NCBI GenBank assembly: GCA_018303005.1
Contig: JAGVYY010000009.1
Coordinates: forward strand, 1 to 37,269
Length of the DNA stretch: 37,269 nt
DNA from: Candidatus Woesearchaeota archaeon
GTDB lineage: Archaea; Nanobdellota; Nanobdellia; SCGC-AAA011-G17; GW2011-AR20
Reading direction: 5' to 3'
Within the stretch, counting starts at the first letter, position 1. Each line of letters opens with the position of its first letter. The position numbers were made by a program, and so were the translations under genes. This document shows positions 30,052 through 37,269 of this stretch, one piece after another. The notes below the pieces were generated by a model. It saw nothing but the letters and a program-made list of their open reading frames with translations. It made no database searches and had not been told where the DNA came from.

Positions 30052-31111
30052 TTTGGCAGTTATATGCTGTTCTACGAGGCTGATCTATCCTTACAGCATA
30101 TGCTGTGTTTAAGCATACATCTTCTACTACAGGTATAGGATCTACATTCTGCAGATAATCAACCCAGATCTTTTTGCCTGTGCCCGGATTCCTTAATGTT
30201 TCTATTCCACAATATCCATCAATGTTATTGCATTTAAGCTGCCCATTATTATATCTATCTTGATTGAACCTCTCTATGAAAGAAGGAGGCAGATTTCCAG
30301 TCAGGCTGTTGCCATTAGCTATAGGATCATAAAACATTGAGTTATCTATAATCTTTTGTAAATCTGAGTCTGTTGCTGCTCCATTCCATTTTGAGATAGG
30401 TATTCTTTCTCCATCAGAGGCTGCATATAAGGGATCTTTTAATCCTATTATACTGATTGTTGAGTTAACCCGAAAATTATCAATCTGCCATTCTACAGTA
30501 CTATCTGCGGTCTTTAGGTTAAAGCTTAAAGGCATGCTCACATTAACTATCCATGGGTCTGTTTGTGTCATTGTTATAGAATAAGAATCAGGCAAATTCT
30601 TATTTGGATCAGGATTAAAATCAAGAATCAAGCCGATGCTATCTGCTGCTTTAATCAAGTCTTTTAATGTGTTGGAAATAATAACAAGTTTTTCAGGATC
30701 ATTTGGGTCATATATGCCGTTTTTAGACATTGCATTATGGATTACATTGTCACATTTGTTTGATTTTTTATCTTTATTTTTTGTTGCAGTGGTTAGATCT
30801 CCATTTATGATAATGCTTGTAAAAACTGTATTTGGTTCTTCAAAAAGCTTGTTCTTCTTTGATGGTTCATCACTTTGTATAATTATGCATTCTGTCATTG
30901 CATCAAAGGCCCTTCCAGAAGCTGCTTTCATTGCACTATTGAGATAGATATTCTCAATAGACTTAAGAAATGTGTTCACTGTTTCAACCTTGACACGGGC
31001 TTCTTCAGTCTTGGCCCTTGTTGTATTAGCAGCCTGTATGAAAAAAGCTATCAAGATTACGCTTACGAACAATATCGAGATGAATGTGAAGATAAAACCC
31101 TTTCTTCCCAT
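30044..31111 (-). CDS. Large pilin-like surface protein
   Basis: A 355-residue protein that begins GRKGFIFTFISILFVSVILI, again a charged N-terminus with KGF and one hydrophobic helix. The long head contains Cys residues in pairs (KCNNIDGYCG, CLNTAYAVRIDQPRRTAYNC), which could be disulphide-bonded outside the cell. It is the last gene of a three-gene minus-strand unit (32716 to 30044) and starts one base after the preceding stop. Confidence 0.7.
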   Translation of the reverse strand: MGRKGFIFTFISILFVSVILIAFFIQAANTTRAKTEEARVKVETVNTFLKSIENIYLNSAMKAASGRAFDAMTECIIIQSDEPSKKNKLFEEPNTVFTSIIINGDLTTATKNKDKKSNKCDNVIHNAMSKNGIYDPNDPEKLVIISNTLKDLIKAADSIGLILDFNPDPNKNLPDSYSITMTQTDPWIVNVSMPLSFNLKTADSTVEWQIDNFRVNSTISIIGLKDPLYAASDGERIPISKWNGAATDSDLQKIIDNSMFYDPIANGNSLTGNLPPSFIERFNQDRYNNGQLKCNNIDGYCGIETLRNPGTGKKIWVDYLQNVDPIPVVEDVCLNTAYAVRIDQPRRTAYNCQII

Positions 31112-31112
31112 A

Positions 31113-32162
31113 TTATGTTATCAGCCATGTTTTAATCTTAACAGAAACCAAGTTTAGTAATATGCTTGGCTCTGGTTTTGGTGGTGGAGGTGTTGGACTA
31201 TTCAATTTTATATCTGTATAATCATCTCCAGGCTTCCCTCTATTGTCTTCTGCCTTTGCAATTATTCTGTATTCTGTATTATCGCAGATTGTTATATCCC
31301 ATGGGAATAATTTTTCAGGAGGTGAATTTGCAGAAGGAGTTATATCGATAGTTCCAATTAAATTGCAGCCTGATATTGCACATGGCAGACAATTTATACT
31401 TACCGGATTGGCTGGTTCATATGTTCCCTGAGCATTTTTTCTTTCCAGCAATGCATATATCTTTGTTATTCCAAGCCCGCTTGATGCAGTCACCGGTATG
31501 TTTATCTTCTGCTTTATATCTTGGTCATCTTGTATTAAATCTTGGCCCTGGCCGCCGAATTTCTTTAGTGGGTTTATCTTAACATAAGGCAGGGTCCTAC
31601 CATTGCCGCTGACTATATCTGATGGTGCATTGTTGTTTACGAACTGAAACTGGAAAGGAGCTGGTGGTGTTGGATATACTGTTCCCCCTGTATTCGGCGC
31701 TTTACTTGTTAATGTAAATGTATACTCGCATATTAGAGAGAGTGATACCGGACATGTTGATGTATCAAGTATGGCATTATTGCTGTCCAACAATTTCAAT
31801 ACACCATTGCTCAAGATTCCTGAGCTTTTACCTGTAACAGTTGTTTTTATTATATAATTTGTATCTGGTTTTACATCATCCACATTTATGTTTAAATAAC
31901 CTGATTTTGGGCAATCTAAATCAGGTGGATTGCAATAACCCCCATATGCATTGGAATTGCACGATGCCCAGTCACCATAATTTTCTGGACAAAACCCGTC
32001 ATCAGCCAATGGGCTTCCAACTTTTGCATTGCAAGTTATATCATATGGCAGAATTGCATCATTAGGGGAATCTATAACTGCTTTTGCGCATGTCTGGGAA
32101 GATACAGGATTATTCAGCAACAATACAAATGCAGCAATCAAAGCTAATAAAAATTTTTTCAT
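31113..32162 (-). CDS. Secreted Cys-rich beta-domain protein
   Basis: A 349-residue exported protein: signal peptide KKFLLALIAAFVLLLNNPVS then SQTCAK. A Cys-rich part follows (FCPENYGDWASC, YGGYCNPPDLDC), then repeated beta-domain sequence and a Pro-rich spacer (PTPPPPKPEP) before a C-terminal hydrophobic end. Its ATG overlaps the upstream stop by four bases. Extracellular role in the cell envelope or pilus is inferred from context. Confidence 0.72.
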   Translation of the reverse strand: MKKFLLALIAAFVLLLNNPVSSQTCAKAVIDSPNDAILPYDITCNAKVGSPLADDGFCPENYGDWASCNSNAYGGYCNPPDLDCPKSGYLNINVDDVKPDTNYIIKTTVTGKSSGILSNGVLKLLDSNNAILDTSTCPVSLSLICEYTFTLTSKAPNTGGTVYPTPPAPFQFQFVNNNAPSDIVSGNGRTLPYVKINPLKKFGGQGQDLIQDDQDIKQKINIPVTASSGLGITKIYALLERKNAQGTYEPANPVSINCLPCAISGCNLIGTIDITPSANSPPEKLFPWDITICDNTEYRIIAKAEDNRGKPGDDYTDIKLNSPTPPPPKPEPSILLNLVSVKIKTWLIT

Positions 32163-32716
32163 ATTATGCTCTTCTTACAAAGCTCTTTTGTATTTTCATT
32201 TAGTATCTGTTCGCAGATTAATTTGTCTTTGTTCTTTATTGCCCTGTCAAATATGACATTTATCCTGCAATTTTCTCTCTTTACTGTATCATCTATGGCA
32301 TCACAATATGAAGGATCCAGTTTTTCTGACGATAACTTCATGGCCAGACTATTAATGCATATCTTCTCAGAGTTCTTATCCTTTAAAGAACTACATTCCG
32401 TGAAATCTGCATTTCCTTTAGTCGTTATCCTGTTAACATCAAAGATTTTGCAGTTATCAATACATTCTTGGTTCTTGTTGCATTTTTCTTCACATGTCAA
32501 CGGCCTTGATGTTATTGTTGTTGATGTTGATGAAATTCCTGCCTGTTGCTTTTGCGGCAACTGTGCAATAATTACCAGAACTGCAAATATCCCGACTATT
32601 ATCAGTATTATTACAAATTTATTTGACTCCACTGGAATAACCCTCTTTTTCCGACTGATTCTACTTTTGATATTATCATTTATACTGGCTTCTCTTTTTA
32701 ACTTTTTCCTTTCCAA
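32159..32716 (-). CDS. Membrane-anchored Cys-rich protein
   Basis: A 185-residue protein with a basic N-terminus (KSRISRKKRVIPV), one transmembrane helix (FVIILIIVGIFAVLVIIAQL) and an outside domain of several Cys residues (CEEKCNKNQECIDNC). The start is a TTG: a TATA-like catttaaatac (32741-32751) is about 28 bases upstream and no ATG fits, so this may be a leaderless TTG start. It heads the minus-strand surface operon. Confidence 0.68.
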   Translation of the reverse strand: MERKKLKREASINDNIKSRISRKKRVIPVESNKFVIILIIVGIFAVLVIIAQLPQKQQAGISSTSTTITSRPLTCEEKCNKNQECIDNCKIFDVNRITTKGNADFTECSSLKDKNSEKICINSLAMKLSSEKLDPSYCDAIDDTVKRENCRINVIFDRAIKNKDKLICEQILNENTKELCKKSII

Positions 32717-32848
32717 TTTGTTTCTATTAAGGAATTGATGTATTTAAATGTTGCTTATGCAAGGTACAACACTTAGTTATATATTACAATCTCTCATTAG
32801 TGGAGGAGCAACAAAATATTTTTATATCAGTGTTTAATGGTCAACTAC

Positions 32849-33361
32849 ATGAAAAACAAAGAAGAGGATTTTTATGTGAGAAAAGACATTAGAAAATTAA
32901 TCCAGAGAAACCAAAATCCGATCTGGAGAAGGGTGTTTGCATATGTCATAGACATTCTTATATTACAGTTCATTGTCAATATTATTTTTTATAACAAAAT
33001 CAAATACATTAAATATGATAACTTAAGCATTGCTGATTTATACAAAGCGATAGAACTGACTCCTGAATCAAAGCATGTGTTAATAATGATGGGCATTATG
33101 CTCACTATACTGTCACTTGTCTATTTTACGTTGTTAGAGTTTAAATATAGGCAAACCCTTGGAAAGATGTTATTCAAAATAAAAGTAAGATCATATTCCA
33201 AAAAAATAACATTATTGCAGGCATTTATAAGGAACATACCAAAATCATTGATGTTTATCAGTTATCTAAACACAATATTTATAATAGACCTATTCTTCCT
33301 GATATTCAGTGGAGCAAGATTGTTCGAAAGATTAAGCAGAACTTATGTATCAAAAACCTAA
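32849..33361 (+). CDS. RDD family membrane protein
   Basis: A membrane protein of 170 residues (174 from the ATG at 32837). The TATA-like tttatat at 32821-32827 is about 25 bases before the ATG at 32849 and too near the first ATG, so I favour the second. RDD features are present: RRVFAYVIDILILQF with the Arg and Asp pair, a second helix MMGIMLTILSLVYFTL, then KYRQTLGKMLFKIKV and a third helix. The function of RDD proteins is mostly unknown; ion or solute transport has been suggested. Its end overlaps sppA by 17 bases. Confidence 0.8.
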   Translation: MKNKEEDFYVRKDIRKLIQRNQNPIWRRVFAYVIDILILQFIVNIIFYNKIKYIKYDNLSIADLYKAIELTPESKHVLIMMGIMLTILSLVYFTLLEFKYRQTLGKMLFKIKVRSYSKKITLLQAFIRNIPKSLMFISYLNTIFIIDLFFLIFSGARLFERLSRTYVSKT

Positions 33362-34280
33362 ACCAAAAAGCAGAAAAAAGATTTTTCTTGTCATCTTGAT
33401 AATTATAGGATTAATGTTCTTAATATATGCAGCGACCAAGGCAGCAACTAAAAACAAGGTAATAAACAGTACTATAGCTGTCATACCTGTGAAAGGTGTG
33501 ATTTCATTTTCCAATTCAGGGTTATTGTTTCAGCAAAGTAATGCAAATGCGCAGTCAATATTAGATAACATAGAAAAGGCAAAGTCCAAGAATGTAAAAG
33601 CTGTTGTCTTTGAGATTGACAGCCCTGGAGGGACAGTAGTTGCTTCAAAAGAAATTGCTGAAGCCATAAGAAAACTGGATAAACCAACTGTTTCTGTGAT
33701 AAGAGAAACAGGAGCTTCTGGTGCTTACTGGATTGCTGCATCTACAGACAAGATTGTTGCAGATGACCTGTCAATAACAGGGAGCATCGGAGTTATCAGT
33801 TCTTATCTGGAGTTCTATGAATTCCTTGATAAAAATGGTGTAAAATATAACAGATTAGTAGCTGGCAAATATAAGGATATGGGCTCTCCTTTTAAGGATC
33901 TAAGTGATGAAGAAAGAGATATACTACAGAAAAAGCTTGATCTTATACATGAAATTTTTATTGATTATGTAAAAGAGAGGAGAAATTTAACAGATGTAGA
34001 AGTAAACAAAATAAGAACTGGTGAATTTTTTCTGGGAAGAGAAGCCAAAGATATACATCTTATTGATTATATCGGAAACAAGGAATTTGCCATTGAACTT
34101 GCCAAAAATATGGGTGATGCTGAGAATGCTAGAATAACAGAATTCAGGGAAAAAAGAACATTGCTGGATATATTTTCCAGCTATGGCGCTGAAACATTCT
34201 ATTACATGGGCCGAGGTATTGGTGCTGAATTAGCAGATGTTAACATAAATAAAGAATCGAGTGTCCAGTTAGTGACCTGA
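33345..34280 (+). CDS. sppA: Signal peptide peptidase SppA (S49 family)
   Basis: A 311-residue membrane-bound serine protease that degrades cleaved signal peptides. After an N-terminal helix (KKIFLVILIIIGLMFLIYAA), the crotonase-like domain begins IAVIPVKGVISFSN. The catalytic Ser lies in TGASGAYWIA and the Lys in GKYKDMGSPFKDL, with GSIGVIS between. Length matches the half-size archaeal SppA. It starts inside the RDD gene end, so they are cotranscribed. A small zinc-ribbon gene overlaps its last 12 bases on the other strand. Confidence 0.9.
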   Translation: MYQKPKPKSRKKIFLVILIIIGLMFLIYAATKAATKNKVINSTIAVIPVKGVISFSNSGLLFQQSNANAQSILDNIEKAKSKNVKAVVFEIDSPGGTVVASKEIAEAIRKLDKPTVSVIRETGASGAYWIAASTDKIVADDLSITGSIGVISSYLEFYEFLDKNGVKYNRLVAGKYKDMGSPFKDLSDEERDILQKKLDLIHEIFIDYVKERRNLTDVEVNKIRTGEFFLGREAKDIHLIDYIGNKEFAIELAKNMGDAENARITEFREKRTLLDIFSSYGAETFYYMGRGIGAELADVNINKESSVQLVT

Positions 34281-34415
34281 TTTGTTCATTTCTATTTCTT
34301 CCCATAAAATCTGCATCGGTATACTGCATGTAGGACAGTAGATTATTGTATTATCATTATGTATAGCCCTTATTACAAATTCATATTTACATTTTTGGCA
34401 TTGATATTTTACCAT
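34269..34415 (-). CDS. Small zinc-ribbon protein, 48 residues
   Basis: ATG at 34415, TAA at 34269-34271. Two C-x2-C pairs are obvious: YQCQKCKYEF near the start and YCPTCSIPMQ in the middle, the usual rubredoxin-like zinc ribbon of small archaeal proteins. The end is acidic (WEEIEMNKSGH). It overlaps the sppA end by 12 bases. It was missed in the open-frame list because of its size. Function is not known; such ribbons often serve in nucleic acid or protein contacts. Confidence 0.75.
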   Translation of the reverse strand: MVKYQCQKCKYEFVIRAIHNDNTIIYCPTCSIPMQILWEEIEMNKSGH

Positions 34416-34535
34416 TTTACATAATAGGAAACATCAGTGTGGATGCTATATTCAGAATGCTGTTTTCTACTATAACATATAGATTTTAGAATATAAAAAA
34501 CTTGCTATTTTTGGTTTTTAAAGCCTGTAGTGTAC

Positions 34536-35942
34536 TTATAGGATATTTCTGAAAAAATCAATTATGCCGCTTATTTTTATCTTGCTCTCTTTTCCTTTTT
34601 TCATGTTTTTAATCTTAACCTCTTTTTTCTTAATTTCATCATCACCAACAATAATAACAAAAGGTATGCCTAAAGAATTTGCAAAATTCAGCTGTTTGTT
34701 CAAATCCCTACTGTTTAAGTCAAATTGTGATTTAATGTTATTTCTCCTTAAAATGGTGGCTATGTTCATTGAGTATTTCAGATTTTTTTCTGAAACATTT
34801 GCTATAAAAACATCTGTTAATGTCTTTTTATCCTGTAATAAATTAAGTTCGTTCAGCACATCTATCAGCCTGTCAAGTCCTAGTGAAAATCCTGTAGCAG
34901 GAATATCCTGATTATTTGATAATTTTCCTATCAGCTTGTCATATCTGCCTCCACCACCTAATGAACCTATCTTTGGTTCTTCTATGTAAATCTCAAATAT
35001 GGGTCCTGTGTAATAATCAAGGCCCCTGGCCAGTGTCAAATTCACCAGGTATCTTGGTTTGATGTTCAATTTCTTTAGATTCTGCATCAGCTGTCTCAAT
35101 TCCTGAATCCCTTCATTAATTCCTATTGTTTTTTCAAGCCTGTCAAGGATTAAAGTTGAGGCTCCTTTTATCTCTGTAATTTTTATTATCTTCTCAATTG
35201 ATTTTTCTTCTATACCCCTTCCTTTCAGTTCATTAATCACACCTTGCTTTCCTATTTTTTCATACTTGTCGAGAGAAATGAAGACATCCTTTATCTTGTC
35301 TTCCGGGACATTTGCATAACGAGCGATCCCATCCAATATTTTTCTGTTGTTAATGTAGATATAATATTTTTTGAATTTTAAGCCTTCGAGTATTTCTGTA
35401 AATGCTGCTATCAGCTCAGCTTCTGCCAGCATTGATTTGCATCCTATTATGTCTATGTCACATTGCCATATCTCCCTATACCTGCCTTTCTGGACATTAT
35501 CATATCTCCAGACTCTCGAGATCTGGTATCTTTTAAATGGCTTTGTCAAATCTGGCTTTGATGCAATTATCCTGGACAAGGGAACTGTCAAATCATATCT
35601 TAACGCCAGATTCCTTTCTGCCTTGTCTTTAAATTTGTATATTAGTTTTTCTTCTTCCCCATATTTGCCTTCAAGCAATTCTGCATACTCTACTGCCGGC
35701 GTTTCCAAAGGATCAAAGCCGTATTTCTCGAATATTCTTCTTATTGAGGAAATAACATATTCACGTTTTATCATGTCTTCTGGAAGAAAATCACGCATTC
35801 CTTTTACAGTCTGGAATTTCACCATGTTTTTGTTAGAATTAGTTTGTTTAAATAATTTATTGTTCTGATTATTAAAATCAAAATTCTTTTTGGTGTCGAG
35901 ATTATTATTTTCCATTTTATCTGATAAACTGCTTAACTTCAT
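34536..35942 (-). CDS. hisS: Histidyl-tRNA synthetase
   Basis: Class II synthetase, 468 residues from the first ATG. Motif 1 is FQTVKGMRDFLPEDM, motif 2 RYQISRVWRYDNVQKGRYRE, HisA box LDYYTGPIFEIY, and motif 3 ATGFSLGLDRL. The anticodon domain covers the last 90 or so residues. The first 39 residues are Asn/Lys-rich and unlike the family; the Met at position 40 (35825) gives a normal 429 residues. The extension contains NFDFNNQNN, encoded by DNA like that at the start of hisG. A start at 35915 (second Met) is also possible and is just past the hisG stop. It overlaps hisG by 26 bases at the longest start. Confidence 0.93.
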   Translation of the reverse strand: MKLSSLSDKMENNNLDTKKNFDFNNQNNKLFKQTNSNKNMVKFQTVKGMRDFLPEDMIKREYVISSIRRIFEKYGFDPLETPAVEYAELLEGKYGEEEKLIYKFKDKAERNLALRYDLTVPLSRIIASKPDLTKPFKRYQISRVWRYDNVQKGRYREIWQCDIDIIGCKSMLAEAELIAAFTEILEGLKFKKYYIYINNRKILDGIARYANVPEDKIKDVFISLDKYEKIGKQGVINELKGRGIEEKSIEKIIKITEIKGASTLILDRLEKTIGINEGIQELRQLMQNLKKLNIKPRYLVNLTLARGLDYYTGPIFEIYIEEPKIGSLGGGGRYDKLIGKLSNNQDIPATGFSLGLDRLIDVLNELNLLQDKKTLTDVFIANVSEKNLKYSMNIATILRRNNIKSQFDLNSRDLNKQLNFANSLGIPFVIIVGDDEIKKKEVKIKNMKKGKESKIKISGIIDFFRNIL

Positions 35943-36976
35943 TTCTTACTATTGCAGAAGCCTTGAAATCTCTTTTAAGTGTGGCAAGTATTAAAGGGAA
36001 TCTTTCTCTTAAGATAAGAACATTAATAGCTGCATAATTTTCTCCTTGTGTAATTGTGGGCTCATCTGAGCACAATCTTTCCTCAATTAAGTATCTTCTC
36101 ACTAATTTTAGATACTTATTTTGAACATTAAATTTGATATCAAAATATCTTTTTCCAGCAATCGCGCCATATAACTGTTCAAAAATTTCGATTGCTTTTT
36201 CTCTTTTCCATTCCGTACATGTTGGTCCAGCATAAAGACCAGCGCTAGATTCCATAATTTGCTCTAATTCTTTTAGATTATATTCGTTTTTTAATGTTTT
36301 TCCAGTTTGGGTGTTATCTACAATTATGCTTACTCCTTTTCTTATAAAACCTTCTGTAATACCATCTGAATTTATAATTTGAACAAGGTTATTTTCTCCA
36401 TTAACCAATCCTCTAACCTGCACTAATGGTCTTTTATCACCAAAGATTCTCTGATAACCTTTATTTTCCATAAATTTTTGCCTTGTAAGATTTATGTATT
36501 CTGTAAAACAAAGAATTGGTTTTTTTCTATTGTATTGTACTCTATTACATTGTATTGTGAAAAAATCTGATAATGATTTATATTGAGCAGTACTTGGTAC
36601 AGCTACAATTAATCTGGTCTTTCCATATTCTAAATCGCCAATTCTTATAACATTTGGACAATTTTCTTCTTTAACCCAGTCTTCTCCAATAATTGCTATA
36701 TCTAACAATCCCTTGCTTAATTCAAGTGAGGTAGTTTGAGGTCTTGTGAGAAAGGGGAGAACTCTTGGGTCATTTAGTATGGATAATGATTTATCTGATT
36801 CATTTCCCGGTTCATATCCAATGATGTCGTAACCTGCATCAATAAAAATCTCATAGGTATTTGCTCTTCCCTTTGTGTTAAGACTTCCTTTTGGAAGACC
36901 AAATCTTATTACATTATTAGAGTTGAATTTATTAAAATCAGAATTCTCGTTTGTGAACTAAATCAGCTCTTGTCAT
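35917..36976 (-). CDS. hisG: ATP phosphoribosyltransferase, frame interrupted at the start
   Basis: HisG catalyses the first step of histidine synthesis, joining ATP and PRPP. The frame is open from TAG at 36958 to a TAA at 35917: it holds VIRFGLPKGSLNTKGRA, LTRPQTTSLELSKGLLDIAI, ESSAGLYAGP and the regulatory-domain end EPTITQGENYAAINV. The only ATG with a proper promoter (36976; TATA atttataaacc near 37006-37013) opens 12 codons (MTRADLVHKREF) that end at TGA 36938-36940, in another frame; a +1 step there continues into DFNKFNSNN and HisG. The frame has no ATG, GTG or TTG before its core. The first TTG (36708) would remove about 80 conserved residues. It is upstream of and overlaps hisS. Confidence 0.75.
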
Positions 36977-36982
36977 TTTGGT
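36911..36982. repeat. Inverted repeat, copy A (start region of hisG)
   Basis: These 72 bases are exactly the reverse complement of 37198-37269, which ends at the window edge, so the true repeat may be longer. Copy A contains the first ATG of hisG, the 12-codon frame and the first SDFNK codons. The copies are 215 bases apart. Confidence 0.9.
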
Positions 36983-37197
36983 TTATTTTGTAATTGGATA
37001 CAGGTTTATAAATCTTTCTGTTGTTGCTACTTTTAGAAGGTTATTCTGAGGATTTAAAAAATATAGTGATTTTTTATTTATAATTAACAAAAACAGGTTT
37101 TTTATTAATCTGATATTTATTTAATATGGATAATATATCCCTTTTTAGTTTTTAAATGCGTTTCTAAATAAATCCCTGCAATTATTAATATTAAGCC
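36983..37197. promoter_or_regulatory. Unique segment between the inverted repeats; hisG promoter
   Basis: On the minus strand this A+T-rich piece contains gatttataaacctg at about 37005-37018, a good TATA box roughly 35 bases before the hisG-leader ATG. I see no coding sequence. A promoter for a plus-strand gene starting in copy B is not obvious, though tttttagtttttaaatgcg near 37143-37161 is TATA-like. Confidence 0.4.
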
Positions 37198-37269
37198 ACC
37201 AAAATGACAAGAGCTGATTTAGTTCACAAACGAGAATTCTGATTTTAATAAATTCAACTCTAATAATGT
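37198..37269. repeat. Inverted repeat, copy B, at the window edge
   Basis: Exact inverted copy of 36911-36982. Read on the plus strand it has the same ATG (37204) and the same 12-codon start as the hisG leader. Either a divergent second gene with the same leader begins here, or the assembly folds back at this point. Confidence 0.9.

Noticed and set aside
36706-36708. TTG at 36708 as start of hisG
   Set aside because: Conserved HisG sequence (FGLPKGSL, RPQ segment) continues some 80 codons upstream in the same frame.
1-37269. CRISPR array, insertion sequence or integrase
   Set aside because: No regularly spaced repeats and no transposase or recombinase motif were found on either strand.

Overview
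This is a strongly A+T-rich archaeal window. The archaeal signature comes from ribosomal proteins L7Ae, S28e, L24e, L1, P0 (L10) and P1 (L12), an archaeal/eukaryal-type ProRS, two tRNAs without encoded CCA (one with a canonical bulge-helix-bulge intron), TATA boxes about 25-28 nt upstream of many start codons (leaderless mRNAs), an XRE-CBS regulator and class III signal-peptide-like pilins. Several genes look bacterial in type: AspRS with a GAD insertion, Tgt without a PUA domain, a PlsC-like acyltransferase, SppA and RDD. Small dense gene content, low GC and this mixture suggest a DPANN archaeon of the Woesearchaeota/Pacearchaeota kind; that placement is inference.

Layout. 1-375: start of a membrane protein (minus, cut by the window edge). 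376-858: regulatory intergenic stretch. 859-1668: rpl7ae-rps28e-rpl24e, with the S28e frame interrupted. 4734-1733 (minus): operon of an M29 peptidase, an M24 peptidase, a CYTH protein and a caspase/CHAT-like protein. 5897-4900 (minus): proC behind a long leader with a proline-containing leader ORF, a hairpin and a T-run. 6006-7931: two unknown proteins and tgt. 7966-14093: aspS and gatCAB, the two parts of Asp-tRNA(Asn) transamidation, now separated by a HepT/MntA toxin-antitoxin cassette that sits between two copies of the 3' end of aspS. 14096-15040: MscS. 15241-17981: tRNA-Arg(UCG, intron), a methyltransferase, tRNA-Pro(CGG) and proS. 18083-20493 (minus): unknown proteins, one with an interrupted frame. 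20584-21126: XRE-CBS regulator. 21131-24173 (minus): transglutaminase-like membrane protein and a coiled-coil protein. 26502-24236 (minus): rpl1-rpl10-rpl12. 26752-27399: acyltransferase. 27524-32716: envelope/pilin cluster on both strands. 32849-34280: RDD and SppA. 34269-34415 (minus): small zinc ribbon. 36976-34536 (minus): hisG-hisS. 37198-37269: an inverted copy of the hisG start region at the window edge.

The points most worth a second look are: (1) the HepT/MntA cassette bounded by a 91-bp near-perfect duplication of the aspS tail; (2) the proC leader, whose leader ORF has two Pro codons just before a hairpin and T-run and shares an SDFNKxNS-coding block with the start of hisG; (3) at least three genes (rps28e, the 625-residue unknown, hisG) that become full length only with a +1 frame change; (4) the 17-nt tRNA intron; (5) the caspase/CHAT-like protein in a peptidase-CYTH operon. 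All family calls were made by eye from motifs; no database search was possible.
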